Origin: an uncultured bacterium
Lineage (GTDB): Bacteria; Bacillota; Clostridia; Lachnospirales; Lachnospiraceae
Length of the DNA stretch: 29,677 nt
Assembly (NCBI GenBank): GCA_905215625.1
Contig: CAJMQQ010000035.1
Coordinates: 1 to 29,677 of the forward strand
Direction of reading: 5' to 3'
The position numbers and the translations under genes are program-made. This document shows, piece after piece, positions 8,334 to 16,107 of this stretch. Within the stretch, counting starts at the first letter, position 1, and every line of letters starts with the position of its first letter. The notes beneath the pieces were generated by a model. It had not been told where the DNA came from and did not search any database. It saw only the letters and a program-made list of their open reading frames with translations.

Positions 8334-9583
8334 TCCCCTCCTCCTTTCCTGATTCCGGCAATCAGAAGGGAACCGGCGCTGACTGCCCACAGCCTGATAA
8401 CCAGGCTCCAGTTTTCCCCGCTCTGAAAAAATCCTTTTATCCCGGAAAGCAGAATGGTAGTCGGGAGGTACCCAGACAGTTTTTGAAAGCTTTGAGGCAG
8501 AAAGACTTCCGGCAAAAATCCGCCGGAAATTACCATCATTCCGCAAGTCCCCAAAAACAGCACCATCATCCCGCCAATCAGCGTTCCGGACAGGCTATAG
8601 CAAAGGACAATGAGAGATGCCGACGCAGCAAAGACAGCGGCTGCCAGCCCTATCCGGAAAAATACCGTTCCCCTGCTTTTTTCTTCTATTACCGACCAAA
8701 TTGAAGACAGCGCTTCTGGCAAACCAGTGTCTTTTAAAAAGAAGCTAGCTATTCCAGCCGCCATCGCTAAAAATCCCGCCAATAACATCAGCAATACCGT
8801 CATTCCAACCGCTTTTGCCACAATCCGGCTTCCAGTTCCAATCCCTAAAAGTTTCAGCTTTTCCTGCCTGGATCGGTTGTCTTCCGTAAAAAGACGGCCT
8901 GCTGGAATACCGGACAGCAGCAGAAAAAAGACCGCTGCCGCCGCCATATAATGAACCTCTATTGAAACATCTTCTGTCGAAGAAACCTGGCGCCTCTTAA
9001 AATACCCCTCCCGATCCAGGCTGTAAGACAAGTATTTTGTATTCAGATACCGCTCTGCTTCCTGGATGCTTGCCGGTATCCCGTAAAGACCGTTCATATG
9101 TCCGGCTGCATAGATCCCAGCCTGGGCGCTGGACAAGGTTCTGGCTCCTGCTTCTGCCAGTTCTTTAAAAATCTGCTCTTCCACGCCTAATGGCCTGGGA
9201 AACCAGATGGTAACCGGCCGGTTGCTTCCGTCAATAATGCTTCCTACAAAGTTTTCCGGCACTTCCATCAGACAGGCAAACTCCCCTGCCTCTGTCCGTT
9301 TTTTCCCATCCTCTTCTTCTGTAAAGACAAACTGGCAGATACTTTCTACACTGTCCAAAGTCCCCAACATGGATACTGCTTTTTTTGCCAGTCCATCTTC
9401 TTCTGGTACAACAACGCCTACCTTCAGTTTATCCAGTTCCGCTCCGCTTTCCAACGTGCGGAAGGCAAAAAGGGCAATGGAGCCCAGCAATCCTGCCAGT
9501 ACCATTGCCCCCGCAGCTATCCACGGAAGGAATTGCAACGCCCTTTTCAGTTCTAGTTTCACATATACCAAAAATGTCCGCAT
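8330..9583 (-). CDS. ABC-2 type transporter permease (first subunit)
   Basis: This 417-residue protein has an N-terminal transmembrane helix (about 20-42), an extracytoplasmic domain of about 170 residues and about five C-terminal helices starting near residue 210. It has the same plan as the following gene (KVGVVVPEEDGL here, RIGVASEDSGLG there). CAGGAGGG lies just before the ATG. The stop overlaps the next gene by 4 nt and the start lies 15 nt after the upstream gene. Together with the ATPase it should form an exporter of a lipid, peptide or polymer; nothing in the sequence identifies the cargo. Confidence 0.85.
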   Translation of the reverse strand: MRTFLVYVKLELKRALQFLPWIAAGAMVLAGLLGSIALFAFRTLESGAELDKLKVGVVVPEEDGLAKKAVSMLGTLDSVESICQFVFTEEEDGKKRTEAGEFACLMEVPENFVGSIIDGSNRPVTIWFPRPLGVEEQIFKELAEAGARTLSSAQAGIYAAGHMNGLYGIPASIQEAERYLNTKYLSYSLDREGYFKRRQVSSTEDVSIEVHYMAAAAVFFLLLSGIPAGRLFTEDNRSRQEKLKLLGIGTGSRIVAKAVGMTVLLMLLAGFLAMAAGIASFFLKDTGLPEALSSIWSVIEEKSRGTVFFRIGLAAAVFAASASLIVLCYSLSGTLIGGMMVLFLGTCGMMVISGGFLPEVFLPQSFQKLSGYLPTTILLSGIKGFFQSGENWSLVIRLWAVSAGSLLIAGIRKGGGE

Positions 9584-9598
9584 ATTCCCTCCTGTTGT

Positions 9599-11179
9599 TT
9601 ATTCAGACAGGCCGCCGCCTAAAATCAGGGAGTAGAGATTCATCATAACCTCATTCAGCAGTTCTTCCCAGTCTTCTTTAGAAGCCGTCAGCACATCCAT
9701 CTCTTCTCCTTCCGGAGCCGTAATCTCACTTTGGAGTTCTCCCAGGTAAAATGCGCCGGAAACTTCATAGAATATGCCGCTTGCCGGTTCTTTCACTACA
9801 AGGGAATCCATTGTGTAATGAATCTTTTTGCCCTTTTCCAGTTCATCTACAACTCCGTTTATGGTAATCTCGGTCTCGTCAATGCCAAGTCCCTCGCTGC
9901 TGCCAAAGGTAATCTGTACCGCAGAGTCTCCAGTAGTCCGGTCATACGTATTTTCATATCCGATTCCCATTGTTTCCCCGCCATACTCTATCTGGCCATC
10001 CAAACGGCTGTGATAAGATGCGTCGGTATATTCCCCATTTTTTGTAAGACGGGCAACTGCCGTATCCGTTCCGTCTGTGGTGGTAAAGGTCAGAGTTCCA
10101 TTCTGGGTCGGATAGCTTCCGCCTTCTAAAACCGCTTTTACATTCATATCCAAAACGGTTCCTTCTTCTTTCAATTTACCAGAAGCGTCCATGCTGGCAA
10201 GCTGTCCTTTTCTGGTTACATATACCCGCATGGCAATGTCGCCGTCCAGTATCTGATCCAACTGCGCAATCGCCTGGTCACAGGCAGCTCCCAGTTCGTC
10301 CCAGTCTGAAGCATCAAAGGGTATTTCATCCAGGACGCTCAGAGCTATTACATACTCCATCACATCATTTTTCAGACTTTCATCTTCCAAAAAGAACCTG
10401 GATGTGGTTTTTAAAAACTCAATTAACGCGGCCTTGGGAACCACCACATCATATCCGGTACACTTCTGTTCGCTTCCATTGTACAGAAGCTGGGCGCTGT
10501 CTGCCTTTGTTACGGTCAGCGCTTCCTTAAAACTCTCCATGGCCTGGCTTCCTTCTTTGTACCGCTTCCACAGCCCCTTCAAATCAAACGGCTTCTTTTC
10601 TCCGCTGTAAATACTGGTGAAATAGGACACATAATTGTCGATGGCCTGTTTCTCTTCCTCGCCCATTTCATATCCGCTCATTGCCATCAGCGGGGAATTT
10701 GCAATCTGCTCCGGCAGATCCTCTGCATAATGAATCGTAAACACTTTTGACGTCAATTCTGGAAGGGCGGCCATCAGGTCATTCTCGTCCCCATAAATTG
10801 TAAGATTTCCTAATTCCATACCGCTGTAAAGAATTCCGATCTGCTCAGAAAATTTCTTATTTACAACGTCAGAAGCTGCCTTGACTGTAATTCCGCTTCC
10901 AGTAAGCATATCCAGTATCTCGTCATTTGCCCCTGTATAGGTAAACTCCAGCCCCATTTCCGCGCCAGTGGTCTCAAACTGCCCGAAAAGCTGTCCAAGT
11001 CCGAACATTTCTTCTGACGGATTGACCCGATCCGCTGCATATACGCCTTTAAACGCATCGGTTACAACTGTCTTTGGATCCTTGGAGGTAACGGCAAAAA
11101 CGCCAATCCCCACTACTGCCGCTGCCGCAATGGCAGCACCTCCAATTATCATCCCCTTTTTTGTTTTTAACTCGTTCAT
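9599..11179 (-). CDS. Membrane-anchored extracellular protein (DUF6583-like)
   Basis: This 526-residue protein has a short basic N-terminus, one hydrophobic segment (about 9-30, Ala/Gly/Val-rich) and then an acidic extracellular domain of about 495 residues. The N-terminus lacks a lipobox, so it is anchored by an uncleaved helix. It resembles Lachnospiraceae proteins that I recall as DUF6583, of unknown function; the assignment is from memory. GAGAGGAGGAG lies before the ATG. It sits between the ATPase and permease genes of one exporter cluster, so it may be an accessory or substrate-binding part. The 88-nt gap upstream holds two small dyads (GACAGC/GCTGTC near 11197-11213 and GGAAAA/TTTTCC near 11237-11263). 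Confidence 0.75.
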   Translation of the reverse strand: MNELKTKKGMIIGGAAIAAAAVVGIGVFAVTSKDPKTVVTDAFKGVYAADRVNPSEEMFGLGQLFGQFETTGAEMGLEFTYTGANDEILDMLTGSGITVKAASDVVNKKFSEQIGILYSGMELGNLTIYGDENDLMAALPELTSKVFTIHYAEDLPEQIANSPLMAMSGYEMGEEEKQAIDNYVSYFTSIYSGEKKPFDLKGLWKRYKEGSQAMESFKEALTVTKADSAQLLYNGSEQKCTGYDVVVPKAALIEFLKTTSRFFLEDESLKNDVMEYVIALSVLDEIPFDASDWDELGAACDQAIAQLDQILDGDIAMRVYVTRKGQLASMDASGKLKEEGTVLDMNVKAVLEGGSYPTQNGTLTFTTTDGTDTAVARLTKNGEYTDASYHSRLDGQIEYGGETMGIGYENTYDRTTGDSAVQITFGSSEGLGIDETEITINGVVDELEKGKKIHYTMDSLVVKEPASGIFYEVSGAFYLGELQSEITAPEGEEMDVLTASKEDWEELLNEVMMNLYSLILGGGLSE

Positions 11180-11267
11180 ACGGTTTCTCCTCCTCTCGAC
11201 AGCGGCTGCTGTCAGAATTTTTATTGTGAAACATCAGGAAAAGCTGCCTGTAACAGGTTTTCCGGTA

Positions 11268-11939
11268 TTAAAATCTGGCAGTAAGCTGTGCTACCGTCAG
11301 GCCGCAGGGAATTTCTTCTGTCACGCCGTGCTTTAACACATACATTTTAGAACAGACTGCCAGTTCCGCCAGTTCATGGGATGCTAAAATGATGGTTCCC
11401 CCATCCTGTATGTACTGTTTCATATATTCCTGGATGATTTCCTTGCACACCAAATCCAGGGCGGCTCCCGGCTCATCCATAATCAAGATTTTTTCATGGC
11501 CCGCCAAAGCAGATGCAATGGATAAGCGCTTCTTCATCCCTCCGGAAAGCTTCCCTACCGGAGTGGTTAAAAACTGGTTGATTCCCAGCATGGCAGCCGG
11601 ACCATCTTCCAAATCCCTTTTCATGGCAGACCGGTCGCCTTTATACCATAGGCTTAGATTATCCTTTACGCTTAACTCGTCCATAAATGGATTTTCCTGG
11701 GGCACGTAAGCAATCTTTGCCGCCTGGAGAGCTGGTTTGCCCAGAATCTCCATTCCGTCTGCCTTTACGCTTCCTTTATCCGCTTTTCTGGCGCCAGCTA
11801 AAATCGACAAAAGCGTCGTCTTCCCGCAGCCGTTTCCCCCAACAATGCCTACGCACTGTCCAGGTTCTGCAGTCAGGAAAACCCCTGACAAAACCTGCTT
11901 TTTCCGATAGGTTTTACAGATTCCATCTACTTCTAACAT
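11268..11939 (-). CDS. ABC transporter ATP-binding protein
   Basis: This 223-residue cytoplasmic ATPase shows Walker A (GGNGCGKTT, about 34-42), a Q-loop (PQENPF), the signature LSGGMKKRLSIA, Walker B (ILIMDEPGAALD) and the H-loop histidine (ASHE). It should power the two ABC-2 permeases encoded downstream. I chose the ATG at 11939 (MLEVDGICKTY) because AAGGAG precedes it by about 7 nt; a longer frame begins at 11966, overlapping the preceding gene. It follows the M14 peptidase gene by 10 nt. A regulator, often paired with such exporters, is not present in the cluster. Confidence 0.95.
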   Translation of the reverse strand: MLEVDGICKTYRKKQVLSGVFLTAEPGQCVGIVGGNGCGKTTLLSILAGARKADKGSVKADGMEILGKPALQAAKIAYVPQENPFMDELSVKDNLSLWYKGDRSAMKRDLEDGPAAMLGINQFLTTPVGKLSGGMKKRLSIASALAGHEKILIMDEPGAALDLVCKEIIQEYMKQYIQDGGTIILASHELAELAVCSKMYVLKHGVTEEIPCGLTVAQLTARF

Positions 11940-11949
11940 CTTGTACTCC

Positions 11950-13305
11950 TTAGTAGGACAACACAAACTCTGCAGTAACTACCCAGCCTGTCCGGTTTTC
12001 TGCCCATATGCTTTCAAACTCAGAAACAGGCATTGGACAATCCATTTTTCCCGTTTCTACTGTAATGCTCGGCACTGGATTTTCCTTTAACTGAACCCAG
12101 TCTTTAAAACCGCCCCCACCTCCGCTGTGCAGCATCTGGTAGCCGCCGGTTGCCGCTGACATAAGCTGGGCTAACTGCTGGGATTTCTCCTTCTCTTTGT
12201 TTCCTTCGATGTCCCAGTAAATCACCTTTCCCATAGAATGATAATTTAATACAGCCGCCCACGGATAATTGCTGTTCATCAGATTTACCAGTGCCTGTGA
12301 TTCCGGCTCTGATACCGGCGTCAGTCCCTTATATCCAGAAAATGAAGGCAGCATCCAGTTGCTGGAAGTATTGGTCCACAGTGCGTCAAAATTGTGATTC
12401 AAGTCCACGCCTCTTGCATTGGATTTCCAGCGTTCCAGATATCTGGAAAACTCCTGAGTGGTCCGTCCTGCCGCCAGATCCGATGTATAAGCCGTCTGAA
12501 CCGTCTGTTTTAACTGCTGGGAATGAAGGGCATCCAGACCAAACTGGCTTAACGCGACTCCGTCAGGATTTGCCATAGGCACAAAATGAATTGTCACCTG
12601 ATTTAACAAATCTGAAATCCTTCTTCCATGATAGAAACCCGTATCGTAAAAAGCCAGAATATCTTCAATCTGCTTCATCATCAAAAGCGGATTGGCATAT
12701 TCCCTGGCATGAATTGCCCCCTGGATTAACACGTGTTTTCCTGCATTGGGATTTCCTGCCATTATATCGTAAATTTTCCGGCCGTCTGCAGAAGTGCCAA
12801 TTACGGTTACCTGCATATGGGCTGTTCCATACCGCTTCTGCAGCTCCTGAATATCCGCTTCCATCTGCTCATAAGAATATTTTTCTGCCACCTGCACAAC
12901 CGGATTTTCCACTGTCATAGATGTAAATTCCTGGTTTGATGGCTGGGAAGAACTGCCGCCGGAAGGCATTCCCATCCCCGGACCTATCTGGGAATAATCC
13001 TTTGGCGCTTCCCCTGTATGGGAGATTGTCCCCCCGTCTGCTTCTGACATTCCCTGCCCAGGCCCCTCTGCCTGCGGAGCGGACGGAGCCTGTGTTTCTG
13101 CCTGTGTTTCTGTTTCTGCTGGCGCTTCTGTTTCTGCTGGCGCTTCTGTTTCTGCTGGTGATTCTGTTTCCGCTGGTGTCTCCGTTTCTGACGGCGCTTC
13201 CAGTTCGGGAAGCTGCGCCCCTGTTTCTGCAAAAGATGGGATACAGGGACTTGCAAGTCCTAGTACCAGCCCCAGCCCTATAGCGTATAATCTGTTTTTT
13301 CTCAT
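11950..13305 (-). CDS. Secreted M14 family zinc carboxypeptidase with E-x-P-A-E-T repeat linker
   Basis: This 451-residue exported metallopeptidase has a signal peptide (about 1-27, ending near SFA), an acidic Thr/Pro/Glu repeat linker (about 35-75), a Gly/Ser-rich stretch and an M14 domain (about 140-451). Zinc ligands are H199 and E202 (HARE) and H356 (NYHSMG). The substrate-binding arginine is probably in NARGVDLNHNF (about 296-306), and the catalytic glutamate is E417 in VETG. The family releases C-terminal residues or trims peptidoglycan peptides (gamma-D-Glu-mDAP types); which applies is unclear. I chose the ATG at 13305 with AGAGGAAG upstream over an in-frame TTG at 13326. It heads the exporter cluster, 37 nt after the pnp terminator. 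Confidence 0.88.
   Translation of the reverse strand: MRKNRLYAIGLGLVLGLASPCIPSFAETGAQLPELEAPSETETPAETESPAETEAPAETEAPAETETQAETQAPSAPQAEGPGQGMSEADGGTISHTGEAPKDYSQIGPGMGMPSGGSSSQPSNQEFTSMTVENPVVQVAEKYSYEQMEADIQELQKRYGTAHMQVTVIGTSADGRKIYDIMAGNPNAGKHVLIQGAIHAREYANPLLMMKQIEDILAFYDTGFYHGRRISDLLNQVTIHFVPMANPDGVALSQFGLDALHSQQLKQTVQTAYTSDLAAGRTTQEFSRYLERWKSNARGVDLNHNFDALWTNTSSNWMLPSFSGYKGLTPVSEPESQALVNLMNSNYPWAAVLNYHSMGKVIYWDIEGNKEKEKSQQLAQLMSAATGGYQMLHSGGGGGFKDWVQLKENPVPSITVETGKMDCPMPVSEFESIWAENRTGWVVTAEFVLSY
13111..13200 (-). repeat. Five tandem 18-bp units inside the M14 peptidase gene
   Basis: Units at 13111, 13129, 13147, 13165 and 13183 share the pattern TGTTTCTGCTGGCGCTTC; the first two are identical and the others differ at 2-5 positions. 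They encode the hexapeptide repeat E-x-P-A-E-T on the minus strand. This is a cell-wall-spanning or flexible linker of the kind that changes length by slippage without breaking the frame. Confidence 0.9.
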
Positions 13306-13342
13306 TGATGTCTTCCTCTGCTGCAATCTGTTCTATGGGTGC

Positions 13343-13374
13343 AAAAAGGCCGCCGTCCATCAAGGACAGCGGCC
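13343..13374 (-). terminator. Rho-independent terminator of pnp
   Basis: An 11-bp GC-rich stem (13348-13358 with 13364-13374, one G-U pair) and a 5-nt loop are followed on the minus strand by TTTTT. It lies 11 nt after the pnp stop codon and is the clearest intrinsic terminator in the window. Confidence 0.93.
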
Positions 13375-13385
13375 CTGTCTATTCT

Positions 13386-15518
13386 TTATTCTGCATCAAC
13401 CGCATGTTCTTCCCTGGCTTCTTCTTTTTTTGCTAAGTCACTTGGACGCATGCTTAAATTGATTCTACCCATCTTGTCAACTTCAATTACTTTTACAGTA
13501 ACTTCATCTCCAATATTTACCACATCTTCTACCTTTGCAACACGGCGGTCTGCCAGCTTGGAAATGTGAATCATACCGTCTTTATTTGGAGCCAGTTCTA
13601 CAAAAGCGCCGAAATTCATAATACGGGCAACTTTTCCAGTAAAGATCATACCAGCTTCAATGTCTGTTACAATACTGTTGATGATGTTGACAGCTTTTTC
13701 AATCATCGCAGCGTCTGTACCACATACGCTGACTGCTCCGGTATCTTCAATGTCAATCTTTACACCGGTTTCTTCAATAATTTTGTTAATCACTTTGCCC
13801 TGTTTTCCGACTACATCACCAATCTTCTGGGGATCGATGGTAATCTGGCGGATCTTAGGAGCATATTTGCTTAATTCTTTTCTTGGTTCGGAAATAACTG
13901 GAGCCATAACCTGATCCATGATGTAGATTCTGGCTTCCCGGCATCTTGCAATCGCCTCTTCGATAATCGGACGGGTCAATCCGTGAATCTTAATATCCAT
14001 CTGGATTGCAGTAATACCCTTGTGGGTACCGCCTACCTTAAAGTCCATATCGCCAAAGAAGTCTTCCAGACCCTGGATGTCAGTCAGAACGATATAATCG
14101 TCATCTGTATCACCAGTTACCAGACCGCAGGAAATACCTGCTACCATGCTCTTAATCGGAACGCCTGCTGCCATTAAGGACAGAGTAGACGCACAGATAC
14201 TTGCCTGGGAAGTAGAACCGTTAGACTCCATGGTCTCAGATACTGTACGGATTGCATATGGGAATTCTTCCTCACTTGGCAGTACCGGAACTAATGCTCT
14301 CTCTGCCAGTGCGCCATGACCGATTTCACGGCGTCCCGGGCCTCTGGATGGCTTGGTCTCGCCTACAGAGTAGGACGGGAAATTATAGTGATGCATATAT
14401 CTCTTAGCAGTCTCGTTTTCATCCAGACCGTCTAATTTCTGTGCCTCAGATAATGGAGCCAGAGTACATGCATTTAAAATCTGGGTCTGTCCACGGGTAA
14501 ACATACCGGAACCATGTACTCTTGGAAGCAGATCCACTTCTGCTGCCAGAGGACGGATTTCTGTAATGCCGCGGCCGTCCGGACGCTTATGATCCTTTAA
14601 GATCATCTTGCGGACAGTCTTCTTCTGATACTGGTAAACAGCATCTCCAAGGAGAGGCAGCCACTCTTCGTTTTCTGCAAACGCCTCTTCCAGACGCTCG
14701 GTAATCACGCGGATGTTTTCTTCTCTCTTCTGCTTTTCGTCAGTAAAAACTGCTGCTTCCATCTCTTCCGGAGTAACAATCTCCCGGATTGCAGCAAACA
14801 GTTCTTCCGGAACTGCACAGCTCTCGTAAGAATGTTTTTCCTTGCCGCATTCTGCAGCAATGGTATCAATAAACTTAATAATTTCCTGGTTTACTTCGTG
14901 GGCTTTGAAAATAGCGTCAATCATAACCTGCTCTGGAACTTCCTTAGCGCCAGCCTCGATCATGATAACTTTTTCTCTGGTAGAAGCAACGGTCAATGCC
15001 ATATCAGAAACCTTCTTCTGGGCATTGGTCGGATTGACAATCAACTCTCCGTCAATTAAACCAATCTGTGTCGTTGCACAAGGGCCGTCAAATGGGATAT
15101 CCGAAATGGTTGCTGCAATCGCAGAACCCAGCATAGCGGTCAGTTCCGGGCTGCAGTCCGGATCAACAGACATTACCAGGTTGTTTAAGGTAACGTCATT
15201 GCGGTAATCCTTCGGGAACAGAGGACGCATTGGTCTGTCGATAACACGGGAGGTTAAGATCGCATTCTCAGATGCTTTTCCCTCTCTCTTGTTAAATCCG
15301 CCTGGAATCTTTCCTACGGAGTACAGTTTTTCCTCATACTCAACGCTCAGCGGGAAGAAATCGATTCCCTCTCTTGGCTTGTCAGAAGCAGTAGCAGTAG
15401 AAAGAACTACGGTATCGCCATAATGCATGAATGCTGCGCCATTGGCCTGTGCTGCAACTCTGCCTACATCTACGGTCAGAGTACGGCCTGCTAATTCCAT
15501 ACTAAAACTCTTATACAT
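13386..15518 (-). CDS. pnp: Polynucleotide phosphorylase
   Basis: This phosphorolytic 3'-5' exoribonuclease is a trimer in the RNA degradosome. The 710-residue protein has two RNase PH-like cores joined by a helical linker, with the second core holding FFGDMDFKVGG (about residue 485). A KH domain follows at about 555-610 (IGDVVGKQGKVINKI), then an S1 domain at about 620-695 (GKVARIMNFGAFVEL). AAAGGAG lies about 7 nt before the ATG. It lies downstream of rpsO, the arrangement found in many bacteria. The 194-nt gap to rpsO contains a long hairpin that may serve the RNase III-dependent autoregulation known for pnp in E. coli. Confidence 0.98.
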   Translation of the reverse strand: MYKSFSMELAGRTLTVDVGRVAAQANGAAFMHYGDTVVLSTATASDKPREGIDFFPLSVEYEEKLYSVGKIPGGFNKREGKASENAILTSRVIDRPMRPLFPKDYRNDVTLNNLVMSVDPDCSPELTAMLGSAIAATISDIPFDGPCATTQIGLIDGELIVNPTNAQKKVSDMALTVASTREKVIMIEAGAKEVPEQVMIDAIFKAHEVNQEIIKFIDTIAAECGKEKHSYESCAVPEELFAAIREIVTPEEMEAAVFTDEKQKREENIRVITERLEEAFAENEEWLPLLGDAVYQYQKKTVRKMILKDHKRPDGRGITEIRPLAAEVDLLPRVHGSGMFTRGQTQILNACTLAPLSEAQKLDGLDENETAKRYMHHYNFPSYSVGETKPSRGPGRREIGHGALAERALVPVLPSEEEFPYAIRTVSETMESNGSTSQASICASTLSLMAAGVPIKSMVAGISCGLVTGDTDDDYIVLTDIQGLEDFFGDMDFKVGGTHKGITAIQMDIKIHGLTRPIIEEAIARCREARIYIMDQVMAPVISEPRKELSKYAPKIRQITIDPQKIGDVVGKQGKVINKIIEETGVKIDIEDTGAVSVCGTDAAMIEKAVNIINSIVTDIEAGMIFTGKVARIMNFGAFVELAPNKDGMIHISKLADRRVAKVEDVVNIGDEVTVKVIEVDKMGRINLSMRPSDLAKKEEAREEHAVDAE

Positions 15519-15557
15519 AGTGTGTCTCCTTTTTCATTCTAAAATAATCATTGTCTG

Positions 15558-15643
15558 CGGCAAAAGATCCGAAACTACTGACCTGTACACGACTCTCTTA
15601 AGGGTCATGGATACGTCAGCGGTCTCGGTATGTCCTTTTGCCG
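15558..15643 (-). promoter_or_regulatory. Long imperfect hairpin in the rpsO-pnp intergenic RNA
   Basis: On the minus strand this 86-nt element folds as one nearly continuous stem. CGGCAAAAG pairs with CTTTTGCCG (15635-15643 with 15558-15566), then CCGAGAC with GTTTCGG, then GCTGAC with GTCAGT, then CATGAC with GTCGTG, closing a loop of about 10 nt. That is about 28 pairs interrupted by small internal loops. It lies just upstream of the pnp ribosome binding site, where E. coli pnp carries its RNase III-processed leader hairpin. The pairing is read directly; the role is inference. Confidence 0.7.
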
Positions 15644-15674
15644 TTCCGGGACTGAACCCTTTCTTTAACAAATA

Positions 15675-15700
15675 TAGGGCGGAGAAACCTCTCCACCCTA
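15675..15700 (-). terminator. Hairpin after rpsO, weak terminator or processing site
   Basis: An 11-bp stem with one G-U pair, TAGGGTGGAGA with TCTCCGCCCTA on the minus strand, and a GGTT loop lies 12 nt after the rpsO stop. The sequence after it, TATTTGTTAAAG, is only partly U-rich, so read-through into pnp is expected. Confidence 0.55.
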
Positions 15701-15712
15701 ACAGCAGCAAAA

Positions 15713-15979
15713 TTACTTTCTGATGCCTAACTTTTCGATCAGTGCACGATAGCTTTCCAGATCAGATTTCTTTAAGTAGTCTAACAGACCACGTCTCTGA
15801 CCTACCATCATCAGCAGACCGCGTCTGGAATGATGATCCTTTGGATTGCTCTTTAAGTGCTCGGTTAATTCAGTAATTCTTGCAGTTAAGATAGCGATCT
15901 GAACTTCTGGAGAACCGGTATCTCCTGGCTTTCTGCCATACTCTGCGATAATAGCTGCTTTCTTTTCCTTAGAAATCAT
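15713..15979 (-). CDS. rpsO: 30S ribosomal protein S15
   Basis: This 88-residue small-subunit protein binds the 16S rRNA central domain early in assembly. The sequence is typical throughout: GDTGSPEVQIAILTARITELTEHLK, then DHHSRRGLLMMVGQRRGLLDYLKK. AAGGAGG lies about 9 nt before the ATG. It is driven by the promoter at 16079-16107 through a structured leader of about 90 nt and is followed by pnp. S15 represses its own translation in several bacteria by binding leader RNA, and the leader here has a suitable folded element. Confidence 0.99.
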   Translation of the reverse strand: MISKEKKAAIIAEYGRKPGDTGSPEVQIAILTARITELTEHLKSNPKDHHSRRGLLMMVGQRRGLLDYLKKSDLESYRALIEKLGIRK

Positions 15980-16014
15980 GGTAATATCCTCCTTAAAATA
16001 AATTGAAACTTACC

Positions 16015-16066
16015 GTAAACCAAGCCGTGGTTGGAGTGATCCTGCCGGCTGAGTTTCGGCGTTTAC
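16015..16066 (-). promoter_or_regulatory. Structured rpsO leader, possible S15 autoregulatory element
   Basis: On the minus strand GTAAAC (16061-16066) pairs with GTTTAC (16015-16020), closing a 40-nt region. Inside, GCCG can pair with CGGC, AGCCG with CGGCT, and GGA with TCC around a tetraloop, giving branched or alternative folds. The placement in the untranslated leader just before the rpsO ribosome binding site matches known S15-repressed leaders. Homology to a named leader class is not established. Confidence 0.5.
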
Positions 16067-16078
16067 TCATACTCTGCT

Positions 16079-16107
16079 ATGATAGCATAGGAATAAAATG
16101 CTGTCAA
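16079..16107 (-). promoter_or_regulatory. Strong sigma-A promoter for rpsO
   Basis: A perfect TTGACA (16102-16107 on the plus strand as TGTCAA) and TATCAT (16079-16084) are separated by exactly 17 bp. The -35 box overlaps the stop codon of the upstream phosphatase gene. Confidence 0.92.

Noticed and set aside
8334..8546. N-terminal extension of the second permease gene to 8546
   Set aside because: It would overlap the upstream permease gene by 216 nt, and the ATGA overlap at 8330-8333 with a strong ribosome binding site explains the start better.
13111..13200. Tandem 18-bp units as a CRISPR array
   Set aside because: The units are contiguous, without spacers, and encode an in-frame protein repeat.
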